A DNA stretch of 64,000 nt from Agathobaculum massiliense (GCF_900291975.1 NZ_OMPN01000001.1:1674001-1738000); one strand, 5' to 3'; shown: positions 44,060 through 53,255, numbered from the stretch's first letter. Notes: a model not told the origin generated them from the sequence alone. Made by a program: numbers and translations.

Positions 44060-44692
44060 CTATTTCAGCGCAACATACCGGAATGGACCATTGGCCGAAA
44101 GGTTCATATAGCGGCTTACCTGAAAACCGGTACTTGTGATCGAAACATATGGCGACGCCGCATCCTCCACCGCGATATGTGCCAGTGTTGCGCCGTAACC
44201 GGCAATATTGCTCGCGTTGCTCGAGGAAATAATAACCGCTTTCGGCTGAAAGCCGAGAGAAACGGTTTTCGTATTACTATGGCTGTAATCCCCGTCCCAG
44301 CTTCCGGCATAACTGCCGCAGTAAATTTCACATTTCTGTGCGGTCAGTGTTTCGTTAGCCGTTAAACGGTCGGCAAGGGCCTTATCCGATTGGACACGCG
44401 CTCCCGCTTCATCAGAGAGCGCGGCCTGGGTCGCTTTCGCGTCCAGCTCGGCGGCAAGCTCCTCTGAGAGCATCTCCCGATCGATCGTGTCCCCGAACGT
44501 GTCCACCACGATACCCTCCACACGCGCCTCCAGCCGTGAAGCCTCGTCGCAGATTCCGTTCACCGCCTGCCGCAGCTCCTCCGGACTGCTGTCGAATCGC
44601 GCTTTCAGCTCGTTTGCCGGCAGGCTCGGCTGGTCGGGCAGGTCTGTGATTTTGTGCTGGAACGCTGTGATTTTATGATCGCTGAATGACAT
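44060..44692 (-). CDS. Tail-fibre-like protein T5
   Basis: A 210-residue T protein. The constant N-terminus is followed by a heptad-like stalk (SDEAGARVQSDKALADRLTA) and a tip with IYCGSYAGSWDG, KTVSLGFQPKAVII, ITSTGFQVSRY and FRYVALK. The tip resembles T1 more than the other copies (QKCEIY, STGF). ATG at 44692 has AAAAGGAGG. Convergent with cassette E. Confidence 0.8.
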   Translation of the reverse strand: MSFSDHKITAFQHKITDLPDQPSLPANELKARFDSSPEELRQAVNGICDEASRLEARVEGIVVDTFGDTIDREMLSEELAAELDAKATQAALSDEAGARVQSDKALADRLTANETLTAQKCEIYCGSYAGSWDGDYSHSNTKTVSLGFQPKAVIISSSNASNIAGYGATLAHIAVEDAASPYVSITSTGFQVSRYMNLSANGPFRYVALK

Positions 44693-45267
44693 GAAAAACC
44701 TCCTTTTGTTTGGGGCGGCCGGAGTTCCCCCTCGCGCGCGTTCCTCTGACCACGCGGGCGCGCGCGTGAGGGGTTCCCCGCCCGCCGTTTGCACCGGCAC
44801 GGGAAAGTAAGCGTCTACCAGAATAGCAGAAACGGGAAAAAGCGCAAGGGCAAATACTTGCCCTTGCGCTTTCCGTTTTTTGGGCTATTATAACGGTTGC
44901 TTACTTTCCCCGCATGAAAAACCAGACGGGGCGGCTCCGCCCCACGCGCGCCCGCGCGCGCTGTCCAAGGAACGCGCGCGGGCGGCACCGACAAAAAGGA
45001 GGAAACCATGTCTTTTTCTGACCACAAGATCACGCAATTCACACACAAAATCACCGACCTGCCCGACCAGCCGAGCCTGCCGGCAAACGAGCTGAAAGCG
45101 CGGTTCGACAGCAGTCCGGAGGAGCTGCGGCAGGCGGTGAACGGAATCTGCGACGAGGCTTCACGGCTGGAGGCGCGTGTGGAGGGCATCGTGGTGGACA
45201 CGTTCGGGGACACGATCGATCGGGAGATGCTCTCAGAGGAGCTTGCCGCCGAGCTGGATGAGAAAGC
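44428..45267. repeat. 0.8-kb T-centre repeat, copy 3
   Basis: Same structure as copies 1 and 2, with a few scattered base changes. Confidence 0.9.
44801..44910. promoter_or_regulatory. Symmetric divergent promoter of T5/T6
   Basis: Third copy of the 110-bp element; 15-bp palindrome at 44839-44872. Confidence 0.65.
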
Positions 45268-45616
45268 AACCCAGGCCGGACTCGCCGCCGAGCAGCAGGC
45301 CCGCGAAGCGCTTTCCGGACGGGTCCGCGCGCTGGAGAACGCGGTGCCGCAGAAAAGCGAGATGTATTTCGGCACCTACACCGGAACCGGCAGCTATCCG
45401 CGCACCCTGTCGATCGGGTTCACACCCAAGGCGGTCATTATCGGCCATAAGGACGGCCTGATCGCGGACGAAACCGCGGTTTACAGCACCTTGATGCTGC
45501 AAGGCTACAAAACAGATTACTGTGGCATTGTTTCCAACGGTTTTACGCTGTATGAGTACAAATACAGCAAGCTCAACTACAACGGCGCGCAGTTTTACTA
45601 CATCGCGTTCCGGTAA
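45008..45616 (+). CDS. Tail-fibre-like protein T6
   Basis: A 202-residue T protein. Constant N-terminus, stalk (AAEQQAREALSGRVRALENA) and a tip with MYFGTYTGTG, LSIGFTPKAVIIG, SNGFTLYEY and FYYIAFR. It ends just before the terminator shared with cassette F. The tip is Tyr-rich, as in many receptor-binding domains. Confidence 0.8.
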   Translation: MSFSDHKITQFTHKITDLPDQPSLPANELKARFDSSPEELRQAVNGICDEASRLEARVEGIVVDTFGDTIDREMLSEELAAELDEKATQAGLAAEQQAREALSGRVRALENAVPQKSEMYFGTYTGTGSYPRTLSIGFTPKAVIIGHKDGLIADETAVYSTLMLQGYKTDYCGIVSNGFTLYEYKYSKLNYNGAQFYYIAFR

Positions 45617-45627
45617 AAGGAAAAGGG

Positions 45628-45656
45628 AAAACCCCCGAGGAATCCTCGGGGGTTTT
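45628..45656. terminator. Bidirectional terminator between T6 and cassette F
   Basis: AAAACCCCCGAGG / CCTCGGGGGTTTT with a 3-nt loop. Confidence 0.9.
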
Positions 45657-45683
45657 CGTTGCTGCCTTAAAATTGAAACAGAT

Positions 45684-48600
45684 TTAAGACAGAGTAACCA
45701 CAGGGCTGGTATACACTACAGTCAGCGTAGCGCCATCATCAGATACGGTCGCATCGTCAACCGTCCAGCTGGTAGCAGTTGCACCGGTGTAGTCACCAGC
45801 GAACTTAAAGTTAGCCTTAGCAGTGTAGGTCACAGTTACTTCAACAGTGTAGCCAATACCGGTTGTCGTCGGCAACTTATCATAGTTGTAATAAGTGTTG
45901 CCATTCAGCTTGTAGCTAACTGCAGCCGTTGCATTAGTAGTATCCGTTGCCGTGAACAAGTCGTTAAAGGATGCAGCGGAATTCCAAGAAGTATTAGTGG
46001 TCAGATCCTTAGCAGTAACAGTCGCACCAGAGATCTCGGAAGTTTCAATTGCCTTATTAACAACCGTAATGGTAGCAGAGGCATCGAACTCGTTCTCCGT
46101 ACCCTTGCCAACCGTAAAGGTCAGGGTAATTACGTCGTCAACCGTTGCAACCGGCACATTGGTCATGGACAGCGTGGTGGAACCGTTTGCCGCAACCTTG
46201 GTGCTGGCAGTTAAAGCCATGCCGGTCAAAGAAGTACCCTTGGAGCTGATCGCGTTCTTCAACTCAACTGTAGTGTTCGCCGGAACATTCTTGGTCGTCA
46301 GCGTGAGAGAAACAGGCTGCGCGGAAGCATCATACTCCTGGGTCACATTTGCAATCGAGCCGGACCAGGTCGTGGTATCGTAAGTTTCCTTGAGTGCGTC
46401 AGCGTACTTGCCGCGGAACTGGTTGTCGCCAGACTCAACGACCAGCACTTCCAGATCGTCGCTGTCCTTGATCAGGTACAGGGCGTTGGCAATGTATCTG
46501 TCGCCGCTGGTGATCATCGCGCCGTCCGCATCGTCATACCACTTGGTAGCCTTGCGGATCGAGCCGGTCGAAGAACCAGTCTTCGCGTCGGTATCGATGT
46601 AGAATACCACGGTGTCAGCGGTTACGTCGCGCTCGTAATTCTGAACAGCGGAGCCATCCCAGCCAGCGATCTGAACCGTGGTCTGCTTGCTGTTCACATC
46701 GGTGATAGCGCCCAGACCGAAGTTGGTCTCGCCCAGCTTGTACAGATGTACGTCGTCGATGTAACGCTTGTCGGCATCCTCACCGTCGAGGGACTTATAG
46801 CCGATCAGGGTGTTCTTCTTGCGGTCACCGGTCTTGGCGTTCTTCTCGTAAACCGTTACGGCCTCGTCAGCGCCCTCGAGCAGCACGTTGTAGGAAACCT
46901 CGTTCGTGCCGGATTCCTTCGCGTCGGACAGGATGTAGCCGTAGAAGTCGTTGGAAGTGGTGGTTTCGGGCAGCTTGTCGACCTCAACAGCAATCGCCGC
47001 AACGCGGGTCAGGCCGTTTACGTCAGCGGTGAAGTAAGCCGCATCGCCCTCATAAGTGACAGCGGAGCTTTCCAGCGCCTTGAGCTGCTTGCCGGTGATG
47101 ACCTTGGAGTCATTGCCGGTATCCTTGCCGTTATCCTCGAACAGGATAACCTTGGCAGTGTCGTCAATCTTCTTGCCGCCCAGAGCATCAGCCTTAGCGG
47201 TGTACGAAGCGGTGCCGACATAGGTGTAATCGCCGTAGTAATCGTCTTCCGTGGACAGACCCTCGAAAGAGTACTCGCCGCCGGAGATGCTGTACTCATA
47301 CAGCGCGCCGACCTTCAGGGAAGCATACTTGATCGTGCTGTCATCGTCAACGTCAACAACCTTGGTAGTGTCGTTGAAGAACTGCAGCTTGACCTGATTG
47401 CCGCCAATGCCGGCATCCTTGTTAACGACCATCGCAATGTCGGTCACATCAGCCAGAGAGCCGTTGCCCGAAGAGCGCTTGATCTTCCATGCAACGCCGT
47501 TTACAACAACAGCCTCGACCTCGTCGCCCGCCTTAACGGTGCTGATATCGGTACGGCTGTCCTTGTCGGTTGCGCCATTGTACCACTCGTCGCCGATTTG
47601 GTACTCATGATACTTAACGCCAGTACCCTTGTTTGCGTTGTAGTTCTCGGAAGTGCTGTCCTTCTTCAGGCCGTCCAGCTTGCCGGTGATAACGTCAGCC
47701 TTGGCAACGCGGGTGCAGTCGTTGTAGCGGTCGTAGGAGATAATCGCCCAGTCGTCCGCCTTGAGGTCGTCGTCGATGTTCTCTTCGTCGAACTCATAGC
47801 TCTTGCCGGCAACTACCTTGGAGGAGGTAACAGAGGTGACCTCAGCCGCGGCGTAGTCGGTGATGATAACGGAGTCGAAGCGGCCGTTGCCGTCGGAATC
47901 GACGAACTGCATTACCGCAGAGGAGGTATCCCAATCGTCGAACAGCTCTTCAGCCTCAAAGCCGTACTTGCTGTTGGCAGCAGTGTACTTGACACCCGCC
48001 TGAGAGGTGAAGCTCTTGGAGGTACTCGAAGAGGCGCCATCCTCACCGGTTACGGCAGTTTCCTTGCCCTCGATGTCAGTGTAGTAAACATCGATGTAGT
48101 CATTGCCGTAAGCGTTCTCGATCGAGTAGGACTTGCCGCCGAACTTGACCTTATCGCCATCGGACTCTACTTCAGAAGCGTTAACGGCGTAGGCTTCGTT
48201 GTCGGAAACCGCATAAACGCCGAGGACGTTGTTGGTCTTGCCGTCCTTGAACATGACCTTAACCTTCTGGCCCAGCAGGCTGGAGTAATCCTCCTTCACC
48301 TTGGTGAAGTTGGTAGCGTACGGATTGCTGCCGGAGTAAACCTTATCGCTCTCCGCCTCGTCGATACCGGTCAGGGTGAGGGAGTCCTTGCTGACAGTAG
48401 TCAGGATACCAACAGACTTGGTCAGACCCATGTAAGCGTAGCCAACGGTCTCCTTGTAGCCATTGCCGAGGTTGTCGTCAAAGGAGTCGGAGTCGGTGGA
48501 CCACTTGACACGGTTGGTGTCCAGCGTGTTGTAGATCATCTGCGCGGCGTACTGACGCGGCAGGCCGGACTCCAGACCGGAGTTGACGTCGTCCAGGATA

Positions 48601-49079
48601 CCGGCGGAACCGGCATACTTCAGGGTGTTGGTGGACCAGTTGTGACCGGTCAGGCCAGCCTTGTCAGCGTCATAACCGGTCAGAACGAGCAGCATCTTCG
48701 CAGCTTCCACGCCGGTTACGGTCGCGTCGGGCTTGAAGGTGTTGTCGCCGTAGCCGGCGATGATGCCCTGGGACTCGCAGAACTTGATGTAGCCCTTGGC
48801 CCAGTGGCTGTTGATGTCGGTCATCTTCGAAGAGTTGTTCGCGTAGGCCGAATCATCAATGGAGTTGTTGCGGACAACGAAGATCATCTTCGCCATTTCC
48901 GCACGGGTAACGGTTGCATCCGGACGGAAGGAGCCATCGGGGTCGCCCTCGATTACGCCCAGCGCCGTCAGCATGTTCACGGCGTCGGTGGCCTTAATGT
49001 CCGCCTCGTCCGTGAACGCCGCACCGGCAAACATGGTGAACGCGCATGCGAACGCCAGTACCAGTGCGAGAACCTTTTT
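45684..49079 (-). CDS. Silent S-layer (SLH) cassette F
   Basis: A 1131-codon open frame with the common signal core, three SLH modules closest to C (SAYANNSSKMTDINSHW), LLGQKVKVMFKDGKTNN and a distinct body with a Ser/Thr-rich insert near residue 360, then Ig-like C-terminal domains. Upstream in frame the codons run TAA GGG GAA AAT CAG GAA CAG GCC CGC CAT CAG, so a stop precedes the block and no start codon intervenes. The first in-frame ATG is inside the signal peptide (49034). It is inverted relative to C and could be activated by a 19-kb inversion. Confidence 0.82.
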   Translation of the reverse strand, partial: KKVLALVLAFACAFTMFAGAAFTDEADIKATDAVNMLTALGVIEGDPDGSFRPDATVTRAEMAKMIFVVRNNSIDDSAYANNSSKMTDINSHWAKGYIKFCESQGIIAGYGDNTFKPDATVTGVEAAKMLLVLTGYDADKAGLTGHNWSTNTLKYAGSAGILDDVNSGLESGLPRQYAAQMIYNTLDTNRVKWSTDSDSFDDNLGNGYKETVGYAYMGLTKSVGILTTVSKDSLTLTGIDEAESDKVYSGSNPYATNFTKVKEDYSSLLGQKVKVMFKDGKTNNVLGVYAVSDNEAYAVNASEVESDGDKVKFGGKSYSIENAYGNDYIDVYYTDIEGKETAVTGEDGASSSTSKSFTSQAGVKYTAANSKYGFEAEELFDDWDTSSAVMQFVDSDGNGRFDSVIITDYAAAEVTSVTSSKVVAGKSYEFDEENIDDDLKADDWAIISYDRYNDCTRVAKADVITGKLDGLKKDSTSENYNANKGTGVKYHEYQIGDEWYNGATDKDSRTDISTVKAGDEVEAVVVNGVAWKIKRSSGNGSLADVTDIAMVVNKDAGIGGNQVKLQFFNDTTKVVDVDDDSTIKYASLKVGALYEYSISGGEYSFEGLSTEDDYYGDYTYVGTASYTAKADALGGKKIDDTAKVILFEDNGKDTGNDSKVITGKQLKALESSAVTYEGDAAYFTADVNGLTRVAAIAVEVDKLPETTTSNDFYGYILSDAKESGTNEVSYNVLLEGADEAVTVYEKNAKTGDRKKNTLIGYKSLDGEDADKRYIDDVHLYKLGETNFGLGAITDVNSKQTTVQIAGWDGSAVQNYERDVTADTVVFYIDTDAKTGSSTGSIRKATKWYDDADGAMITSGDRYIANALYLIKDSDDLEVLVVESGDNQFRGKYADALKETYDTTTWSGSIANVTQEYDASAQPVSLTLTTKNVPANTTVELKNAISSKGTSLTGMALTASTKVAANGSTTLSMTNVPVATVDDVITLTFTVGKGTENEFDASATITVVNKAIETSEISGATVTAKDLTTNTSWNSAASFNDLFTATDTTNATAAVSYKLNGNTYYNYDKLPTTTGIGYTVEVTVTYTAKANFKFAGDYTGATATSWTVDDATVSDDGATLTVVYTSPVVTLS
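49009..49079 (-). repeat. 71-bp recombination-candidate block, copy F
   Basis: Carries the same GTA variant as copy D; GCCATCAG at 49080-49087. Confidence 0.85.
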
Positions 49080-49239
49080 CTGATGGCGGGCCTGTTCCTG
49101 ATTTTCCCCTTAATCGCCCCGTTTTCGGCCAAATATCTTCTATTTTGCAACAAATCGAAAAAAACGCTTTTTCGCCGTTCCCCTGAAAACAGGAAAAGCT
49201 TTTTTCTCCTCCTCCCGCAGTTTCCGGCCGCTTTTTTAC

Positions 49240-49286
49240 AAAAAGACAGCCCTCCTGCCGCGTCAGTATCCACGGCAGAAAGGCTG
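49240..49286 (-). terminator. Terminator of the WG/SLH gene
   Basis: 14-bp stem (CAGCCTTTCTGCCG with its partner, two G-U pairs) followed on the minus strand by TCTTTTTG. Confidence 0.8.
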
Positions 49287-49303
49287 CTTTATTCACCTTT
49301 TAT

Positions 49304-51571
49304 TCAGAGCATCGTCAGCAGCTTGGCAAATTCCGCGCGGGTAAAATTACCCGCCGGCTGCAGCGTACCGTCCGCATAGCCCTTGACCAGTCCCTTTTGC
49401 ATGCACAACGCCACGGCGGCACGGTACTCCGGTGTGATCGTCTCCTGGTCGGAAATGGACGACAGGAGCTCGTCCGTTTCCGCCTCGTCCGGCAGCGCGC
49501 TACCTTTACCGACAAGCAGGTTCGCGAACACCTGCATGGCCTCCTCTCGGCTGATCAGGGCGGTAAAGTCAAGCTCCAGACCATCCAGCAGGCCTGCGGC
49601 CTGCATCGCGCTGACATCCTTTGCATACCAAGCGTCCGCGCTGACGCCCTCCAGCACCGTATCCGGCGTCTCGAGCGCCGCGCTCCGCGCGATGGTCGCA
49701 CACAGCTCTGCGCCTGTGAGCAGGTCGTCCGGCCGGAACAGCCCGTCCGCGTCGCCCTGCATAACGCCGTCCTGCTTGACCTGCTGAATATACTCCGCGG
49801 CCCAATGGCTGTTGGGAACGTCACGGAAGCCGGTCAGGCTGGTCTCGCGAATAAACGGCGTTTTCAGCGCCTGGTAGCATTCGCCCGACTGATCGACCGC
49901 CTCCTGCAGCTGCTCGAATGTGAGCAGGTAACTCTCGGTATAGGCGCGGCGCGTTTCGCTCTCATATTCATTATAATAATAGGTCACGCCCTTTGTGCTC
50001 ATGCGCGGGAAGCTGTACAGGTAAAACGCGTGCGTATCCGGCAGGAGCGCCTTGACCGTTTCCACATAGCCGCTCGAAAGAAGATCGTTCAGCCCATACT
50101 GCTCGCCCGTGCGGATATCAAACGCCAGGTTATTGTTCCAGACTGACGAGCCCGCGCCCTTTCCGCTGACGCAGTTCGCCCAAACCACCAGCACGGAACC
50201 CTCCAGCGACGCGCCGTAACCGCCTTCGAGCGCCTCATACTCCGCCGACACTGAGGGGCCTTCCAGGAAAAATTTGCGGATGGCCTCATTGATCTTCTTC
50301 TGCACATCGGCATCCGGCAGACCGGAGATCTCCGGAAAATCCACGTTCCAGCCATATTCGCTCCCATCCGCCTGATAGCCGAAAAAGCGCTCGTAATGCA
50401 CGGTGGTCGCCGTGATGCCCTTGCCGAGATCGAACGAGGTCGGCTGCTCGAACAGCGTCCGCCCGTCGGAAAGGTTAACATACTTCTGCTTTCCGTCCTG
50501 CGTGACGCGCACCACGTTCTCGCTGAGCAGCGTCGGATTTTCCGCATTCTTCAGGCTGGCGAAATAGCCGCCGTTCTTTTTGAAAAAGATCAGGCTCCCG
50601 TCCGAGGTCCCGTGCCATGCCAGGCCGTAGCGCAGCTCGTCAAAGCCGCCGACATAGCTAAGCGTGCGGTAGGCGATGTTGCCGTTGGCGTCCACCGCCG
50701 CGGCCGAGCCGTCCTCGCTACGCGCCGCGTACAGCCCGTCCCCCATATAGGACAGGTAATAGTAGGTCGGCGGGGTGAGCAGCTTGCCTGTGGTGTCCAT
50801 CAGCCCCCAACGGTTGGCCTGGCGGACCATGGCGACGCCACCGTGGAATTCCGAGATCGTGTTATACAGGAAATCCGTGATATAGCTGCCGCTTTCCAGA
50901 GAATACAGCGCCTGATTGGTCCCGTCGGAAAGCACAACCGTATCTGTGCCGAAAATGGTCATATAGGACGGGGTGATATGATGCTCCAGCGTGTAAAGGG
51001 TCTGCCCCTGCGTGTCGATGGCAAGGTAGGCGCCATCGGTCGTGCGCACCAGCGCGCGGCCGTTCAGGAAAACGCCTGCGTCGCTGTATTCCCCTTCAAA
51101 GGCCGCCGTACCATCCTGCCTGACGTAGGAATACAGGCCGGAGGCCGGGCTTTTGCAGAGCAGCAGGCCATCCGAAAAGAAATCCAGCGCGCCCGCGTAG
51201 GAGCCGACCAGCTCCCCCTGCAGGGTGTAGTAGACGCTGTGGTCGGCGTAGCGGTACGCCACCATATCTTCGGAAAAATCGACCGACACCGGCGACGCGG
51301 TATAAGGGATAACCAGTCTCCCCTCCCGATCGATCACCGCGGTCTGCCACTTTTCATCCTCGACCGCGGCCAGGCCGCAGTCCGCGAACTCGCCCGCCTG
51401 CGCATAGGCGAACGAGAGTACGGTCCTGCCCTCTTCGTCCAGATAGCCGGATCGGCTCACGCCGTCGATATCCGTGCGGGTCACGGGGAAGATCGTGCCC
51501 GCCGCCGCGGCTCCTATCACCATGATACACGCCACAAACAGGGCGGAAATTGTTTTTTTGAGCATAGTCAT
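49304..51571 (-). CDS. Surface protein with WG-type repeats, DUF3298-like domain and C-terminal SLH
   Basis: A 755-residue exported protein. Signal peptide (LKKTISALFVACIMVIGAAAA), then WG-type beta repeats over about 30-340 (GYLDEEGRTVLSFAYAQAG, WQTAVIDREGRLVIPY, RWGLMDTTGKLLTPP), a DUF3298/RsiV-like domain (about 390-560; FPEISGLPDADVQKKINEAI), and three SLH modules from about 585 (NSHWAAEYIQQVKQDGV; QGDADGLFRPDDLLTGAEL; KGYADGTLQPAGNFTRAEF). It is anchored by its C-terminus, unlike the A-F family. I chose the second of three ATGs because AAGGATGG lies at a sensible distance. Role unknown; wall-bound sensing or binding is a guess. Confidence 0.85.
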   Translation of the reverse strand: MTMLKKTISALFVACIMVIGAAAAGTIFPVTRTDIDGVSRSGYLDEEGRTVLSFAYAQAGEFADCGLAAVEDEKWQTAVIDREGRLVIPYTASPVSVDFSEDMVAYRYADHSVYYTLQGELVGSYAGALDFFSDGLLLCKSPASGLYSYVRQDGTAAFEGEYSDAGVFLNGRALVRTTDGAYLAIDTQGQTLYTLEHHITPSYMTIFGTDTVVLSDGTNQALYSLESGSYITDFLYNTISEFHGGVAMVRQANRWGLMDTTGKLLTPPTYYYLSYMGDGLYAARSEDGSAAAVDANGNIAYRTLSYVGGFDELRYGLAWHGTSDGSLIFFKKNGGYFASLKNAENPTLLSENVVRVTQDGKQKYVNLSDGRTLFEQPTSFDLGKGITATTVHYERFFGYQADGSEYGWNVDFPEISGLPDADVQKKINEAIRKFFLEGPSVSAEYEALEGGYGASLEGSVLVVWANCVSGKGAGSSVWNNNLAFDIRTGEQYGLNDLLSSGYVETVKALLPDTHAFYLYSFPRMSTKGVTYYYNEYESETRRAYTESYLLTFEQLQEAVDQSGECYQALKTPFIRETSLTGFRDVPNSHWAAEYIQQVKQDGVMQGDADGLFRPDDLLTGAELCATIARSAALETPDTVLEGVSADAWYAKDVSAMQAAGLLDGLELDFTALISREEAMQVFANLLVGKGSALPDEAETDELLSSISDQETITPEYRAAVALCMQKGLVKGYADGTLQPAGNFTRAEFAKLLTML

Positions 51572-51599
51572 TTCCATCCTTGGATATTATCGTAATTAA

Positions 51600-51628
51600 A
51601 TTATAGCGTTTCCTCCCATTTCTCACAA
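51600..51628 (-). promoter_or_regulatory. Promoter of the WG/SLH gene
   Basis: Minus-strand TTGTGA, 17 bp, TATAAT. Confidence 0.75.
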
Positions 51629-51831
51629 TAGCAGGCGGAAAAGTGTAACAATCGTGACATAAGCGGGTATAATGTTACAGGTTTGTTGCAATGCGGCCGT
51701 TTTTTCTTTACATCGATATGGCAAGGGATTAAAATAATTCCAGAGTATAAGGCTCCACTGCCCCATCCGCGCGGTCTTTCGCGGCTCCAACGTAGTGCCT
51801 GCCTTTGACCGCTTCAGAGAGGAGAAAAGCC

Positions 51832-52770
51832 ATGCCCATAATCTCGATCGTGGTCCCCTGCTATAACGAGGAGGAGGCGCTGCCCCTGTTCTATCAGGAG
51901 GCAACCCGTGTTGCCGGGGAAATGTCAGGGATCGATTTTGAATTCGTATTCATCGACGACGGTTCGCGCGATAATACCCTGTCCGTGCTGCGCCGCCTTG
52001 CCGCGGCGGACAGACGCGTGCGGTTCGTATCGTTTTCACGCAATTTCGGTAAGGAGGCCGGCATGCTCGCCGGTCTGGAGGCCGCGACGGGCGATTACGT
52101 CGCCCTGATGGACGCGGACCTGCAGGACCCGCCCGCCCTGCTGCCCGAGCTGTATCGCGCGGTCACCGAGGAGGGCTACGACTGCGCCGCCACCCGCCGC
52201 ACCACCCGCGCAGGCGAGCCTCCCATCCGGTCGTTTTTCGCGCGCCTGTTTTACCGGCTGATCCATAAAATATCCGACGCGGACATCGTGGACGGCGCGC
52301 GCGATTACCGCCTGATGCGGCGCGCCGTGGTGGACGCGATCCTGTCCATGCGCGAGTACAACCGTTTTTCCAAGGGAATATTCGGCTGGGTGGGCTTCCG
52401 CACCAAATGGATCCCGTTCGTCAACGTCGAGCGTGTGGCCGGCGAAACCAAGTGGTCGTTCTGGAAGCTGTTCCGCTATTCGCTGGAGGGGATCGTGGCT
52501 TTCTCGACCGTGCCGCTCGCGCTCGCATCCGTGCTGGGCGTGCTGCTGTGCCTGATCGCGTTCGTGTTCATCCTGGTGGTGCTGGTCAAGACGCTGGCGT
52601 TCGGCGATCCGGTCGGCGGCTGGCCGAGCATGATATGTGTCATTCTGTTCCTCGGCGGCGTGCAGCTTCTGTGCATCGGCATCCTCGGTCAGTACCTCTC
52701 CAAAACCTATCTGGAAACCAAGCGACGGCCGATCTATCTGGTGCGCGAAACGGAGGAAGGCATCAAATGA
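51832..52770 (+). CDS. Family 2 glycosyltransferase (GtrB/DPM1-like)
   Basis: A 312-residue enzyme that transfers a sugar from a nucleotide donor to a polyprenyl phosphate at the membrane. The GT-A domain has SIVVPCYNEEEALPLFY, FIDDGSRDNT and the metal-binding DADLQDPP. Two C-terminal membrane helices (about 225-290) match the GtrB/bactoprenol glucosyltransferase type. ATG at 51832 follows AGAGAGGAG. It overlaps the GtrA-like gene by 4 bp, so the two likely make and flip a lipid-linked sugar for decorating wall polymer or surface protein. Confidence 0.92.
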   Translation: MPIISIVVPCYNEEEALPLFYQEATRVAGEMSGIDFEFVFIDDGSRDNTLSVLRRLAAADRRVRFVSFSRNFGKEAGMLAGLEAATGDYVALMDADLQDPPALLPELYRAVTEEGYDCAATRRTTRAGEPPIRSFFARLFYRLIHKISDADIVDGARDYRLMRRAVVDAILSMREYNRFSKGIFGWVGFRTKWIPFVNVERVAGETKWSFWKLFRYSLEGIVAFSTVPLALASVLGVLLCLIAFVFILVVLVKTLAFGDPVGGWPSMICVILFLGGVQLLCIGILGQYLSKTYLETKRRPIYLVRETEEGIK

Positions 52771-53180
52771 GCAGGCTGTCCGGCATTATTGACCAAAAGC
52801 TCGCCAGATTCCTGATTGTGGGCGTGGTCAACACGCTGGTCGGCACGGCGATCATGTTCGGGCTGTACAACCTTGCCCACTGCTCCTACTGGGTGTCAAG
52901 CGCGGCCAATTACCTGCTGACCAGCATCCTGAGCTTTTTCCTCAATAAATACTTTACCTTCCAGAGCAGCGAAAGGAGCGCGGGGGAGATCGTCCGCTTC
53001 GCGCTCAACATCGCGGCATGCTATCTTTTGGCCTACGGCATCGCCAAGCCGCTGTGCCGCGCACTCCTGTCCGGCGTGGCCGCGGGCGTGCGGGACAACG
53101 TCTCCATGTTCGCGGGCATGTGCCTGTTTACCGGCTTCAACTACCTTGGGCAGCGGTTTTTTGCGTTCCGCGGGAAATAA
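52767..53180 (+). CDS. GtrA-family membrane protein (lipid-linked sugar flippase)
   Basis: A 137-residue protein with four predicted membrane helices. GtrA-family marks include RFLIVGVVNTLVGTAIMFGLY, NYLLTSILSFFLNKYFTF with the conserved Asn-Lys-Tyr-Phe, and a C-terminal NYLGQRFFAFR. GtrA-like proteins are thought to flip polyprenyl-phosphate sugars outward. The start overlaps the glycosyltransferase stop (ATGA). A longer same-frame reading from 52407 lies inside the GT gene and is not real. Confidence 0.92.
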   Translation: MSRLSGIIDQKLARFLIVGVVNTLVGTAIMFGLYNLAHCSYWVSSAANYLLTSILSFFLNKYFTFQSSERSAGEIVRFALNIAACYLLAYGIAKPLCRALLSGVAAGVRDNVSMFAGMCLFTGFNYLGQRFFAFRGK

Positions 53181-53255
53181 GCTTGCAATCCGGCCCGTAT
53201 TGTGCTACCTTTTTTATAAAGGAGGTCCGCCACGGCGGGCATACCGGTTTCATCC

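Noticed and set aside
17585-45616. Remnant prophages or tailocin clusters at the T genes
   Set aside because: Apart from the T genes no structural, lysis, packaging or regulatory phage gene is present, and the modules are regular and intact rather than decayed.
52407-53180. 257-residue frame extending the GtrA gene upstream
   Set aside because: Its first half lies in the wrong frame of the glycosyltransferase; the GtrA protein starts at the ATG overlapping the GT stop.
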